From: Pseudobdellovibrionaceae bacterium
Lineage (GTDB): Bacteria > Bdellovibrionota > Bdellovibrionia > Bdellovibrionales > UBA1609
Assembly: GCA_020635075.1 (NCBI GenBank)
Contig: JACKAM010000001.1
Coordinates: 1,736,001 to 1,800,000, forward strand
DNA: 64,000 nucleotides
Direction of reading: 5' to 3'
The notes beneath the pieces are model-generated. The model saw only the letters and a list, made by a program, of their open reading frames with translations, was not told where the DNA came from and did no database searches. Shown here piece after piece: positions 43,716 through 52,498 of this stretch (its first letter is position 1; every line of letters begins with the position of its first letter). Both the position numbers and the translations under genes were made by a program.

Positions 43716-45491
43716 ATGGAACGCAGATTGAGAACATTCGCGCCTATTATTTCTCTATTTGTAGCACTTGGCCTCAGCGCCTGTAGCGGCGACGGAGGCG
43801 AAAGTGGCTCAGGGTCATCTTCAACTCTATCTATATCAGGAAGTCTCTCCACGGGAGTGTCTAGTTCCTCTCTTGGAATGTACGATCTGGGTGCCATGGA
43901 TGGAGCTTGCTCCGATGGCAACCACTATCAAATTTATTGCGTTACTTTTAGTGACAGCCCGACCGCGGCTTCTGGATCTGTGGTCTGTAATGGAGGTAGT
44001 TCCGGAACCTACACGGTATCGGGAATTCCAAAGAACACGGCCTTTGGCTGCTTTGTCCGCTCATCTACTGATGGGGCTTCTTTTAAAACAGTCGGGTCCA
44101 TCGAAGTCCCCGCCACTGGCGCTCTTGGGGACTCTGACCAAATTGTCGCCAGCGGAGACATGGGCATCAATGTGACCATTAATTCGGATGGATCAATCGA
44201 TGCCGCAGTGACCACCGACAACCGTGTGGATTCCAGCTCTAACTTCACCGACGCAAGCACCTTTAACGGTATTTACCACCTAGCCTGCGACAATTCAGGT
44301 GGCGGGACTATCTACAGTCAAGCAGCCTGCAAGTGTTTTTTGGCTGAAGATTCCGACTACTCTGGAACATCCTATAACAGCGGTAGTGATCGAGAAGATG
44401 CCTGTTTAAATGACAATGCCTCTGAATTGACGGGCTCAATTGGTCTCTATGTGGATGTCAACATTTACGATGCAACTGCCAACTCGGACATTAGCGATAA
44501 CGGCCAAGTCATCATCAAAGCCGGTGACCGTGTTCAAGGTGTGACCGTTTGGGGAGCCAGTAACTCGACAACCTCAATGATGGCAGGAGGAGAAGGTCTT
44601 CTCTCCTTTGCATCTAATATGGGACTGACCTGGTCGGACATTGGTGGTTTCAAATCGCAGGCCGAAACGGCTATCACCTGGGCGACCACTGCTGACCTTT
44701 ATGAGGGAGGAAACTCAACTACGATTCCCTCTTCATTCAGAACTCTCCTCAACGATTGGGCCAACAATAAGAACGTAGGGGACTGGCAAACTCAGCTCGT
44801 CACGCTTATTGGAGATGCCCATTCAGCTGGCGACTACACCGCCACGATCTGTAACAGCAATAATGCTTGGGTCGGCACATCGGCACCATCCAACCCAAAC
44901 ACGGACGCCGGATGTATTCGTGATTTTGTCGACCGTTGGCCTCACGATGCGACTTTGCCACGTATCCACGTTGAACCCGCTTGCGACTACAATGGCTGTG
45001 ATGAAGATCCTACAAAAATGCGCGTTTGGATCGAAGGAATAGAATTTAACTACACCTATAATGGTGAAACCGTTGCAAGTGTCACCACAAATACTCAAGA
45101 CAGTGAAGGCCCAAGTCCAAATACCCGCTATGTGTTTGAACAGTGGCACCCGATGCCCGGCGGAGGAGGCGGATTTAAACAACGCCATGATGATAGAAGA
45201 TGGTATTCCTGCGACGACAACCCTGGTAAGGATGTGCAACATAGCTCATGTAGTGGAACCAATGGCTACGATGGACTGGAGTGCTTCGAAGAGGAAGAGC
45301 TGGCCATTCGCTTTATGCCCAATGGCAGTACTTATAATGTAATCTTTGAAAGCCGCACAGTAGTCTTTGGTGGTCAGTTTCATCTGGAGAGCAATACCAG
45401 TGGGCCGGTTTTCTCGAATGCCGCCACCGACCTGTGTAAGTCCAAGGCCTTCTCCGAATGGACCTTTATGGCCACAGGAACCAAGCAGTAA
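43716..45491 (+). CDS. Lipoprotein of unknown function between two inverted-repeat elements
   Basis: The ATG at 43716 follows AAAGGGGGA and starts a lipoprotein signal (RTFAPIISLFVALGLSAC). The frame upstream to 43548 lacks both features. The 591-residue product has a Ser/Gly-rich linker (SGDGGESGSGSSSTL) and about 20 Cys spread through the chain. Acidic, Asn/Asp/Ser-rich strands such as VDVNIYDATANSDISDNGQVIIKAGDR follow. A C-terminal domain has YVFEQWHPMPGGGGGFKQRHDDRRWYSC and LAIRFMPNGSTYNVIFESRTVVFGGQFHLE. It is presumably surface-exposed. No family is recognised. A strong terminator follows at 45534. Elements A and B lie on its two sides. Confidence 0.75.
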   Translation: MERRLRTFAPIISLFVALGLSACSGDGGESGSGSSSTLSISGSLSTGVSSSSLGMYDLGAMDGACSDGNHYQIYCVTFSDSPTAASGSVVCNGGSSGTYTVSGIPKNTAFGCFVRSSTDGASFKTVGSIEVPATGALGDSDQIVASGDMGINVTINSDGSIDAAVTTDNRVDSSSNFTDASTFNGIYHLACDNSGGGTIYSQAACKCFLAEDSDYSGTSYNSGSDREDACLNDNASELTGSIGLYVDVNIYDATANSDISDNGQVIIKAGDRVQGVTVWGASNSTTSMMAGGEGLLSFASNMGLTWSDIGGFKSQAETAITWATTADLYEGGNSTTIPSSFRTLLNDWANNKNVGDWQTQLVTLIGDAHSAGDYTATICNSNNAWVGTSAPSNPNTDAGCIRDFVDRWPHDATLPRIHVEPACDYNGCDEDPTKMRVWIEGIEFNYTYNGETVASVTTNTQDSEGPSPNTRYVFEQWHPMPGGGGGFKQRHDDRRWYSCDDNPGKDVQHSSCSGTNGYDGLECFEEEELAIRFMPNGSTYNVIFESRTVVFGGQFHLESNTSGPVFSNAATDLCKSKAFSEWTFMATGTKQ

Positions 45492-45533
45492 TATTTAGAC
45501 ATTTTGCAAGGCGACGACAATGTATCTCAATCC

Positions 45534-45566
45534 GGCCTGCCCACTCCCGGGCAGGCCTTTTTCTTT
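45534..45566 (+). terminator. Rho-independent terminator
   Basis: GGCCTGCCC (45534-45542) and GGGCAGGCC (45549-45557) form a perfect 9-bp GC-rich stem with an ACTCCC loop. TTTTTCTTT follows (45558-45566). It ends the lipoprotein transcript 42 bp after its stop codon. Confidence 0.95.
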
Positions 45567-45596
45567 CCCTCTCCAAGTAAATTCTTGAAAACAGGT

Positions 45597-45840
45597 CCCC
45601 TTAACTGTTGAACCACAAAACTGTGTGCTGCCTTTGTTCAGGAATCGATCCGATTGCCGAGCCATTCACGGAAATCCGAATCCTCCGCCGTCGCGCATGG
45701 GCGTATCCGAACTGCGGCGGCAATGCTGACGCAGTCCGAAGACGCGCCTGCGACCGAAAGGCGCGTGAGGATTTGCGGAGGATGGTCGGCGAAGGATCGT
45801 CTTCCCTGATAAAGGATTTTGTGGATCAACAGTTAAGGGG
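45597..45840. repeat. Inverted-repeat element B, same terminal sequence as element A
   Basis: The ends 45597-45620 and 45817-45840 are inverted copies at 23 of 24 positions. Inside, CGATCC (45646-45651) pairs with GGATCG (45794-45799), GCCGA (45656-45660) with TCGGC (45786-45790), ATCCTCCGC (45680-45688) with GCGGAGGAT (45775-45783), and ACGCGCCT (45742-45749) with AGGCGCGT (45759-45766). The right end, read inward, shares TTrAyTGTTGATCCAC with the left end of element A. It lies between the terminator and the dtd stop codon, and ends 8 bp before dtd. No transposase gene is present. Confidence 0.8.
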
Positions 45841-45848
45841 GCGGTCTT

Positions 45849-46286
45849 TCACCGTTCAAGAATCAGTGTCACCGGCCCGTCGTTGACCAGCTCCACCTTC
45901 ATGTCGCCGCCAAATTCGCCCGCTTCAGTCTTGACTCCCGCTGCCTGGCTCAGCTCGATGGCCCGCAAATAAAACTCTTTGGCTCTCTCAGGATCTTCAG
46001 CCCCGGTAAATGCGGGCCGCCGGCCTCGGGAACAATCTCCAGCCAAAGTGAATTGGGAGACGATCAAATGGCCACCGCCGGTTTCAAGCAAGGAGAGGTT
46101 CATCTTTCCAGCCTGGTCAGGGAAGATGCGCAGATCAAGGATCTTTTGCACCATCCACTTGAGTTGGTCTTCCGAGTCGCCCTTTTCCACTCCAAGCAAA
46201 GTCATAAGTCCGGGACCAATTTCACCCACGACTCGACCATCAACTTGGACACTGGCTCGCTGAACTCTTTGTACCACTGCTTTCAT
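45849..46286 (-). CDS. dtd: D-aminoacyl-tRNA deacylase
   Basis: The 145-residue protein starts MKAVVQRVQRASVQVDGRVVG, as DTD proteins do. It contains GLMTLLGVEKGD, the SLLETGGGHLIVSQFTLAGDCSRGRRPAF segment with the SQFTL active-site motif, and ends VELVNDGPVTLIL with the Gly-cisPro-like NDGPVT motif. It frees tRNAs charged with D-amino acids. The ATG at 46286 follows GAGGTC. The gene is complete and of normal length. Confidence 0.96.
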   Translation of the reverse strand: MKAVVQRVQRASVQVDGRVVGEIGPGLMTLLGVEKGDSEDQLKWMVQKILDLRIFPDQAGKMNLSLLETGGGHLIVSQFTLAGDCSRGRRPAFTGAEDPERAKEFYLRAIELSQAAGVKTEAGEFGGDMKVELVNDGPVTLILER

Positions 46287-46443
46287 CGCCGACCTCATCT
46301 TTGTGCCAGGAAGAATCTGCCTGGCCTTTCACTACCCTAATAAATCAAAACGACTTTGGTCAATCTCCAGCCACTCAAGTTTGACCACGCTCTGGGCCTT
46401 AGAGACAATAGATAAGCAACATCTCTTCACCGAAGGAATTTTC

Positions 46444-47973
46444 TTGAGGCCATCACAGCCGGGAGTGGCGACCACAGTTTTCCTTTCTCTTGTCCTTGCC
46501 CTCAGCTGCCCAGTTGCCGAGGGCCAAGCGCAACCAGAATCACTGCAAAATCAAGGAGAAGAAACTCAGGTTATTGAATCGGGCGAACCGACTCCAGCCA
46601 ATTCTCCTACCCCTGCAGAAACCGCTGAAACAACCTCGGACACGGCTGAAGCCGAAAGCACTCCCGACAGCCAATCCCAGACGCCGGCCTACCAGCTGGG
46701 CCCGGCCGGTCTTCCTGTCCCTCCTCCTGCCTTGTCTCCCGTGAATCCCAGTGATCTGCAGGGTGAGGTCAACCGCTTGAGGGCTCAACAGGAGAGTATG
46801 CAAAAGCAGTTGCAGATGCTCGCCTCTCGTCTCAAAAGCCTGCAAACTGGCCCCGACATGGTCAGTTCGGGAATTAAAGTCTTTGATGGATTTGGGGTCG
46901 CCGCCAGCAAGATCTACTACAGCGACAGCCAGGTCTCGGTGGGCGGCAGTGCGGAGCTACTGTCACTCACTGACGATAAGGACCAAAGTGCTCCCACTTT
47001 GAACACCTGGAAGTTGAGCCCCCACATTGGCTACAGACTCAATGCCAAGATGATTTTCAACTCCCGTTTCACTTTTGAGAATACCGGATCCGAGATCCAC
47101 GCACCAGGCTCCTCTCCCAAAGGTCAGGTCCGCGTTGATTTTGCTTATGTGGACCTTCTTTATTCGGCCCGCTACAACCTGCGCATTGGCCAACAGCTTT
47201 TGCCGATCGGTCTGGTGAACCAACGTCAGGATGGAATCTTCTATTACAGTGTTCGTCCTCCAGACGTGGAAACCTATTTAATCCCCTCCACCTGGTCCGA
47301 GCATGGAATCACCTTGTGGGGCGCGGAGGAAGGCCTTCACTATCAAGCGTCGATCTATAACTCTCTATCCTCGAAAAATTTCACCCAAGGCACTTTCATT
47401 CGCGATGGACGCCAGAATGGACAATTAGCAAAGGCCGAAGATCTTGCTGCCGTCGTCCGCGTGGATCATGTTTCCCCCTGGGGAATTGCCGGATTTTCAG
47501 GATTTGTTGGCAACACGGCCCAGGACTCGTCCACCATTGATCAAGGAACCGTGGGACTCCTGGAAGTACATATGCAAACCTTCTGGAAGGCCTTCAGCGT
47601 TTCAGCCCTCGCCGTTGAAGGACGCATTCAAAACCCGGACTCCATTTCTCTGGCTATTACTGGCACTCCCGACATTCCCGCCAAAGCTCGCGGCTACTAT
47701 GTCACAGCCGCCGTTGATCTGTTCGAGCTACTTTACAAGAAACCTAAACAAGGTTCCTTCCCGTTTTTTGTTCGCCACTCCCAATACAATCTCAATTCAG
47801 CTATGCCTGAAGGTATTGCCGCGGACCCAAGCCTCAACCGAACACGCACGACAATTGGCTTTAACTATAGACCAGAGGAGAACTTGGTATTTAAGGCCGA
47901 CTATCAGTTGCGCAAAAACAAGGCCAGCGAAGAAAGCGATGTCTTTTCTTTAGGGGTCAGCCTGGTTTTTTGA
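46444..47973 (+). CDS. Outer-membrane porin with coiled-coil N-terminus
   Basis: A TTG at 46444 (AAGGA just upstream) starts a signal peptide (GVATTVFLSLVLALSCPVAEGQA); the frame is open 47 codons further but without a signal. The 509-residue product has a Thr/Pro/Glu-rich linker, a short coiled coil (LQGEVNRLRAQQESMQKQLQMLASRLKSL in outline), and a barrel from about residue 145. Strands include FNSRFTFENTG, VRVDFAYVDLLYSARYNLRIGQQLLP and LVFKADYQLRKNK, with a terminal Phe. The FAYVDLLYSARYNLRIGQ segment resembles the phosphate-selective porin O/P group. A link to the nearby pst operon is suggestive only. Confidence 0.75.
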   Translation: MRPSQPGVATTVFLSLVLALSCPVAEGQAQPESLQNQGEETQVIESGEPTPANSPTPAETAETTSDTAEAESTPDSQSQTPAYQLGPAGLPVPPPALSPVNPSDLQGEVNRLRAQQESMQKQLQMLASRLKSLQTGPDMVSSGIKVFDGFGVAASKIYYSDSQVSVGGSAELLSLTDDKDQSAPTLNTWKLSPHIGYRLNAKMIFNSRFTFENTGSEIHAPGSSPKGQVRVDFAYVDLLYSARYNLRIGQQLLPIGLVNQRQDGIFYYSVRPPDVETYLIPSTWSEHGITLWGAEEGLHYQASIYNSLSSKNFTQGTFIRDGRQNGQLAKAEDLAAVVRVDHVSPWGIAGFSGFVGNTAQDSSTIDQGTVGLLEVHMQTFWKAFSVSALAVEGRIQNPDSISLAITGTPDIPAKARGYYVTAAVDLFELLYKKPKQGSFPFFVRHSQYNLNSAMPEGIAADPSLNRTRTTIGFNYRPEENLVFKADYQLRKNKASEESDVFSLGVSLVF

Positions 47974-48046
47974 TGTCGAAATCATGAGCACCTGTTGAGT
48001 AGGTTCCCGCTCTAACCACTCCCTGTTACATGTCACCTGGCCCCGA

Positions 48047-48078
48047 CCTTGCTCCTTAGGGCAAGGAAGGTTTTTTTT
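48047..48078 (+). terminator. Possible terminator after the porin gene
   Basis: CCTTGC (48047-48052) and GCAAGG (48061-48066) form a 6-bp stem with an 8-nt loop. Eight T follow after AAGG (48071-48078). The four bases between stem and T-run make it weaker than usual. Confidence 0.4.
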
Positions 48079-48096
48079 GGTTTGGTGGGTGATTCA

Positions 48097-49620
48097 ATGA
48101 AGATATTTCTTTTGAGCCATCGATGGCTCCGTCTGTCCTTTTTTCTATTAATAATAACATTTCTATCCAGCTGCGAGTTTTCTGTATCTGATCGCACCGA
48201 TCAGACGGACTCCTCGTCCACGGACGCCTCTTCAAGCGATCCCAGTGGCAACAGTGGCAATCCTGGCAGCAATAATATGGATGGTGGTGAGTTACCAGCT
48301 GCCGGGAGTTTGGCCAAGTGGGATGACTCCTGTTTGGACATTCACCAGTTTCCTCTCAGCCCCCTAGCCTCTCACATAGCTTATGCAGGAATGTACCCTG
48401 CGGTTCGGGCGTCCAAATTCAGCAACTTCTACCCCGACTGGAAGGAAACTCATGATGAACTCAAGGAGTGGGGTAACACCATTTTTATCGATTATGGATT
48501 TGAGGAGCATTTCCAAAGTCCAAGGCAACAACAGGATGCCTTTATCAGCAAGCTCCGCTACGCCCAAAGAGCAAGAAAGCAAGTGGTCCTTACTATGTCC
48601 GCCGTGTTCTTTGGCCTGGATCAAAACAGGTTAGGTGAGCGCTTAGTCCTACGCCCTGACTTCCAGCTTCGCTGGGGTCAGTTTGCGAATCTGGTCCTCC
48701 CCTACATCGGCTCCATCGTGGCTTTTAGACCTACCGATGAACCCTACTGGCGAGGCCGCAACCAGGGCTTAAGCAATTCCCAGGTCAAAAAAGCCTTGGA
48801 CACGGTCGCTCGAATGGTTAAGCGAACATTTCCGACTAAGCCGATGTTTCTGATTCATAACTCAGTCGAGTTGGACAGTCAGTTTTTACCCTTGGAGCTT
48901 TATGAGTGGATTGGCTTTAACTGCTATCGAAGCTTCGAAAGCTGTGGCCACGCCCAGATCAATGGGCTGAGATCTGTTCCCGAGTGGATTCGTCTTCTTA
49001 AGTCCTATATGTTCAGCCATCAGAAAATTGCACTGATTCCTGATGGGTTTTTGATGGAAGCTCAAAACAACCCTCAGGCCCAAAAGGATATGGTCACTCT
49101 GATCGAAAAACACATCCGCTACGCCAACTCGGATCAAGACGTGATCGGTGTCTTCCCCTTTGTTTACCGCAGCACCAAGAATCAGTTTGAAACTCTAGTG
49201 GGTACCGACAGCATGTGTCCCGTTTACCACTATTATGACAAGCTCTTTAAGCTCAGCGCCAGGGGTCTTAACAGCAAGGGACTCTATCGTTCACAGATTG
49301 CTGGTGTGGAGATTAGACGAAACAGCCTGATTGAAACTCAGCTTCTCTATCTGGCCAACCCGGGCTCCGCCCCCTTTGGTTATCACCTTACAGCTCGCTC
49401 TCCCTCAGCCATGGAGGTGCGAAACTCTGTCAATACTGAGTGGTCCTCGCCTCACTGTAACGCCCACATGTGCCTGGAGTCCGGGGGGGCAAAATACCTG
49501 ATGCTCTCCCGTCACTTTGATCAGTATCCGGAATCAGTCCGCAACACGACATTGACCATTTCCTATCGACCGACATCATCACCCACGAGCGAGTTGGATG
49601 TACCCGTCAATATTCGGTGA
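48097..49620 (+). CDS. Lipoprotein, possible TIM-barrel glycosidase-like
   Basis: The ATG at 48097 begins a lipoprotein signal (LRLSFFLLIITFLSSC). The 507-residue product continues with a Ser/Asp/Gly linker of about 45 residues, then a domain of alternating strands and helices: NTIFIDYGFEEHF, QVVLTMSAVFFGLDQ, YIGSIVAFRPTDEPYWRG, KPMFLIHNSVE, WIGFNCYRSF, KIALIPDGF and VIGVFPFVYRS. That pattern resembles a TIM barrel; Asp/Glu in RPTDEPYW could be catalytic. The last 110 residues look beta-rich. The substrate is unknown. It ends 14 bp from the convergent phoR gene. Confidence 0.65.
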   Translation: MKIFLLSHRWLRLSFFLLIITFLSSCEFSVSDRTDQTDSSSTDASSSDPSGNSGNPGSNNMDGGELPAAGSLAKWDDSCLDIHQFPLSPLASHIAYAGMYPAVRASKFSNFYPDWKETHDELKEWGNTIFIDYGFEEHFQSPRQQQDAFISKLRYAQRARKQVVLTMSAVFFGLDQNRLGERLVLRPDFQLRWGQFANLVLPYIGSIVAFRPTDEPYWRGRNQGLSNSQVKKALDTVARMVKRTFPTKPMFLIHNSVELDSQFLPLELYEWIGFNCYRSFESCGHAQINGLRSVPEWIRLLKSYMFSHQKIALIPDGFLMEAQNNPQAQKDMVTLIEKHIRYANSDQDVIGVFPFVYRSTKNQFETLVGTDSMCPVYHYYDKLFKLSARGLNSKGLYRSQIAGVEIRRNSLIETQLLYLANPGSAPFGYHLTARSPSAMEVRNSVNTEWSSPHCNAHMCLESGGAKYLMLSRHFDQYPESVRNTTLTISYRPTSSPTSELDVPVNIR

Positions 49621-49634
49621 ATGGATTTAGGTCG

Positions 49635-51059
49635 CTAGAACTGACAGGTAAATTCAGTCCCTGTGCCAGGTGTGCTTTTGACGGAAACCGATCCGCCGTG
49701 AGACTGCATGATATGCTTGACCAGGGATAGGCCGATTCCCGTGCCTCCAGTTTCGCGACTGCGCCCCACATCCACGCGATAAAAACGCTCAAACAGTCGA
49801 CTGAGATGGGCTTCAGGAATGCCAGGGCCAAAGTCTTTTACCCGTAAACAGGGCTTCCCCTCGGCACCTTCCTCCCAGTGGACCTCGATACGACGACCAG
49901 CGGGAACATAGCGAACCGCATTTTGCAGAAGGTTTCTCAACACCTGTTCAATGCGAACCGGATCCCCCAGAACTTCATCGACTTGAAGATCCACTTCGAG
50001 ATCGTGATTTCTAGTGTCAAGCTGCTGTAACACACGTTCGGTCACTGCCCGAGTCGAAGTGGGTTTGCTGACAAGTGCATCATCCGATTCCAGTTGAGAA
50101 AGATCCAACAAATCACTGACCAGATCACTGAGGCGATTCACATTTCGTTCGATGACCTCCAAAAACTGAGCCACATCCTCGGTTCGCCCGGACTGGAGAT
50201 CCTCTTTGAGAGTTTGTATATAGCCTTTCAAAGGAGTGATCGGCGTACGCAGTTCGTGAGAGGCATTGGCGACAAATTCAATTCGCATCTTTTCCGTCGC
50301 CTTCACCTTAGTCTGATCCATAAACACAGCCACAACGCCATAGACTTCATCATTATGCTTTTTTCTCAGCGGAGTGTAAGTCACTTTAAAATGATGAGCT
50401 TGCTTGTTTCCCGGCAGGACAATCTCCAAGTCGCCACAGTTGGCAATTCCACTCTTTGCCGCCAACCTCAAACCCTCGACAATATCTGGAGACCTGACGA
50501 CCTCACCCAGGCCCACTTTTCGTTCATCCCAACTTTGTAGGCGGAAAAGATCAGCAAACTGATTGTTGTAAAACAGTGGTTTACCCTCAATATCAACCGC
50601 CAATACAGCCTCGCCTATGGCTGCCATAATTGCGCGCAGTTCTGTCTTTTCTCGCGACAGGCGCACTGTCTTGTTGCGATAATCTCTTCCTAGTTTATTG
50701 ATCGCCCGCTCAAGATTGTACCATTCGCCCGTCTCTTCCAAGCCCAGCTCTTCCTCACTCAACTGATCGCCGGCAAAAGGAAACTTTCGCATTCGTCGGG
50801 TTTTTTCAATAAGCCGACCCATCGGGGTGACCAATCGCCGGCCCATTAGAATCGTGACTCCCAGTGTTAATAAAAGTCCGATGCCAAGACTACGCCTCAT
50901 CAGTGCAAGCTGCTCAGTCTTCAACTCACCTTCGGTGAGAGCATCAATCCGCGCCCACTCCGCCAGGTAGTAGACCGAAAACAGAAGCAAAATCATCAGA
51001 AACTGATTTCCCACAAACCAGCGGAATAGCCGCCAGGGGAAGACCGAGGGCTTCTTCAA
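49635..51059 (-). CDS. phoR: Phosphate-regulon sensor kinase PhoR
   Basis: The 474-residue kinase starts at a TTG, with GGAGG about 9 bp upstream overlapping the phoB end. It has two membrane segments (about 17-36 and 56-76), a HAMP-like linker, a PAS domain (about 135-250), a HisKA domain with FVANASHELRTPITPLKG (His268), and an ATP-binding domain with NLLQNAVRYV, VKDFGPGIP and GGTGIGLSLVKHIMQSHGG. PhoR phosphorylates PhoB when phosphate is scarce and is held off by the Pst transporter with PhoU. It is the last gene of the pst-pho operon. Confidence 0.93.
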   Translation of the reverse strand: MKKPSVFPWRLFRWFVGNQFLMILLLFSVYYLAEWARIDALTEGELKTEQLALMRRSLGIGLLLTLGVTILMGRRLVTPMGRLIEKTRRMRKFPFAGDQLSEEELGLEETGEWYNLERAINKLGRDYRNKTVRLSREKTELRAIMAAIGEAVLAVDIEGKPLFYNNQFADLFRLQSWDERKVGLGEVVRSPDIVEGLRLAAKSGIANCGDLEIVLPGNKQAHHFKVTYTPLRKKHNDEVYGVVAVFMDQTKVKATEKMRIEFVANASHELRTPITPLKGYIQTLKEDLQSGRTEDVAQFLEVIERNVNRLSDLVSDLLDLSQLESDDALVSKPTSTRAVTERVLQQLDTRNHDLEVDLQVDEVLGDPVRIEQVLRNLLQNAVRYVPAGRRIEVHWEEGAEGKPCLRVKDFGPGIPEAHLSRLFERFYRVDVGRSRETGGTGIGLSLVKHIMQSHGGSVSVKSTPGTGTEFTCQF

Positions 51060-51062
51060 AAT

Positions 51063-51779
51063 TTAGTCCTCCATATAGCCAATTCGGTAGCCCACACCGC
51101 GAACGGTTTCTATGACTTCGGAGTGAGTACCCAACTTTTTGCGCAGTCCAAAGACGTGAGTGTCCACAGTGCGGCCGACGACAGCAACACCTTCACCCTG
51201 GATCTGGTCAATCAATTGATTGCGAGTCAACACCTTGCCCTGGCTCTCCATTAACGAGTGAAGAAGCTTAAATTCCGAACGGGTCAGTTCCAATTCCTGC
51301 CCATCCAAAAAGGCACGAAATCCCGAATTGTCCAACTCCAGGGGACCATATTTTAGCGACAAACCCGCCTTATCTTCCTCGCCCACAGAGAGAGCTGACT
51401 GTTGAACTTGAGAGCGACGCAAAAGGGAGCGAACTCGAGCCAGCAACACAGTATTGTCAAAAGGCTTAGTTAAATAGTCATCGGCCCCCGCATCCAGCCC
51501 CTCTACAATGTGTTCGGGAGCTGCCTTAGCGGTGACAAACAGAATGGGAAGGTGACTTCCCTTTTCGATAGAGCGCCAGGTTTTAGTCAGGTCCTTGCCG
51601 CTCATTCCTGGCAGCATCCAATCAAGGGCCAATAGGGCGAAGGGCTCCTGGCGAAGATGCTTCAATCCAAGCTCGGCCGAATCAACGCCAAGGACCTCAT
51701 AGCCTTGACGACTTAGCTGCATTTGTACCAGTTGACGGATTTCGGGTTCATCTTCAACCAAAAGAATTCGCTGAGACAT
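51063..51779 (-). CDS. phoB: Phosphate-regulon response regulator PhoB
   Basis: The ATG at 51779 follows AAGAGG. The 238-residue regulator has a receiver domain (MSQRILLVEDEPEIR, phospho-acceptor Asp53 in LALDWMLPG, Lys105 in YLTKPFD). Its OmpR-type winged-helix domain reads LELTRSEFKLLHSLM, VLTRNQLIDQI and GRTVDTHVFGLRKKLG. Phospho-PhoB would bind the Pho box upstream of pstS and switch on this same operon. It lies 3 bp upstream of phoR. Confidence 0.93.
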   Translation of the reverse strand: MSQRILLVEDEPEIRQLVQMQLSRQGYEVLGVDSAELGLKHLRQEPFALLALDWMLPGMSGKDLTKTWRSIEKGSHLPILFVTAKAAPEHIVEGLDAGADDYLTKPFDNTVLLARVRSLLRRSQVQQSALSVGEEDKAGLSLKYGPLELDNSGFRAFLDGQELELTRSEFKLLHSLMESQGKVLTRNQLIDQIQGEGVAVVGRTVDTHVFGLRKKLGTHSEVIETVRGVGYRIGYMED

Positions 51780-51795
51780 CTCTATCCTCTTTCTT

Positions 51796-52482
51796 TCAGA
51801 AGTTCGCTGATGGCTTGTTGTCGGTAGATTCAGTTCCATGACGAATATCATCTCCTGTGGCGAGAAATATCACTTCCTCGGCAATGTTAGTGGCATGGTC
51901 TGCCAGACGTTCCAAGTTGCGAGCAATCAAAATCAAATCCAGACTGGCCTCAATCTCGCTCGGGTTTTCCTTCATATAGATCTTGAGCTCGGCAAAAATC
52001 TGATCCTTTGCCTGATCAATCTGATCGTCGCGACTCATCACATCTCGCGAAAGATCAGTATCAAGACGCACAAAGGCATCCAAGGAATCCCGCACCATGC
52101 CACGGACTTTTGCCGCCATCTCAACCAAATCCACCTTAGTAGCCACGGGCGCCCGTGAAATATAGTCCCTCCCTGTGTAGGAGATATTACAGGCCTGATC
52201 TCCCATGCGCTCCAAATCGGTATTGATCTTTGTAATGACCAACACCAAGCGAAGATCTGCGGCCACTGGCGCCTGCCGGGCGAGCATTTCCAAACACTGA
52301 CGATCCACTTCCTTGTGAGCCTCGTTGATCTTCTTCTCATAGGTACTCACCATTTCAAAGCACTTGGGATTTCTGTCCAGGATGGCCCGGCAGGCCTGTT
52401 CGATGGATTTCTCCACGTAGCCACCCATTTCCAAAATCAATTGCTTAAGGCCTTTGAGCTCAATTTCAAAGTGTCGATCCAT
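51796..52482 (-). CDS. phoU: Phosphate transport regulator PhoU
   Basis: The ATG at 52482 gives a 228-residue protein made of two three-helix PhoU repeats. Features are FEIELKGLKQLILEMGGYVEKSIEQA, the metal-binding-type LVLVITKINTDLERMGDQACNI, and LILIARNLERLADHATNIAEEVIF. PhoU mediates between the PstB/PstC transporter and PhoR, repressing the regulon when phosphate is ample. The start lies within the end of pstB, so the genes overlap by 17 bp behind a GAGGAG site. Confidence 0.94.
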   Translation of the reverse strand: MDRHFEIELKGLKQLILEMGGYVEKSIEQACRAILDRNPKCFEMVSTYEKKINEAHKEVDRQCLEMLARQAPVAADLRLVLVITKINTDLERMGDQACNISYTGRDYISRAPVATKVDLVEMAAKVRGMVRDSLDAFVRLDTDLSRDVMSRDDQIDQAKDQIFAELKIYMKENPSEIEASLDLILIARNLERLADHATNIAEEVIFLATGDDIRHGTESTDNKPSANF

Positions 52483-52498
52483 CAGCAGAAACTCCTCA

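Noticed and set aside
45608..45886. 92-codon open frame on the plus strand between the terminator and dtd
   Set aside because: It lies across element B and the end of dtd, has no ribosome-binding site, and its sequence is explained by the palindromic structure.
46305..46325. GCCAGG/CCTGGC hairpin upstream of the porin gene as an operator or attenuator
   Set aside because: Only 6 bp with a 9-nt loop and no T-run; too common to support a call.
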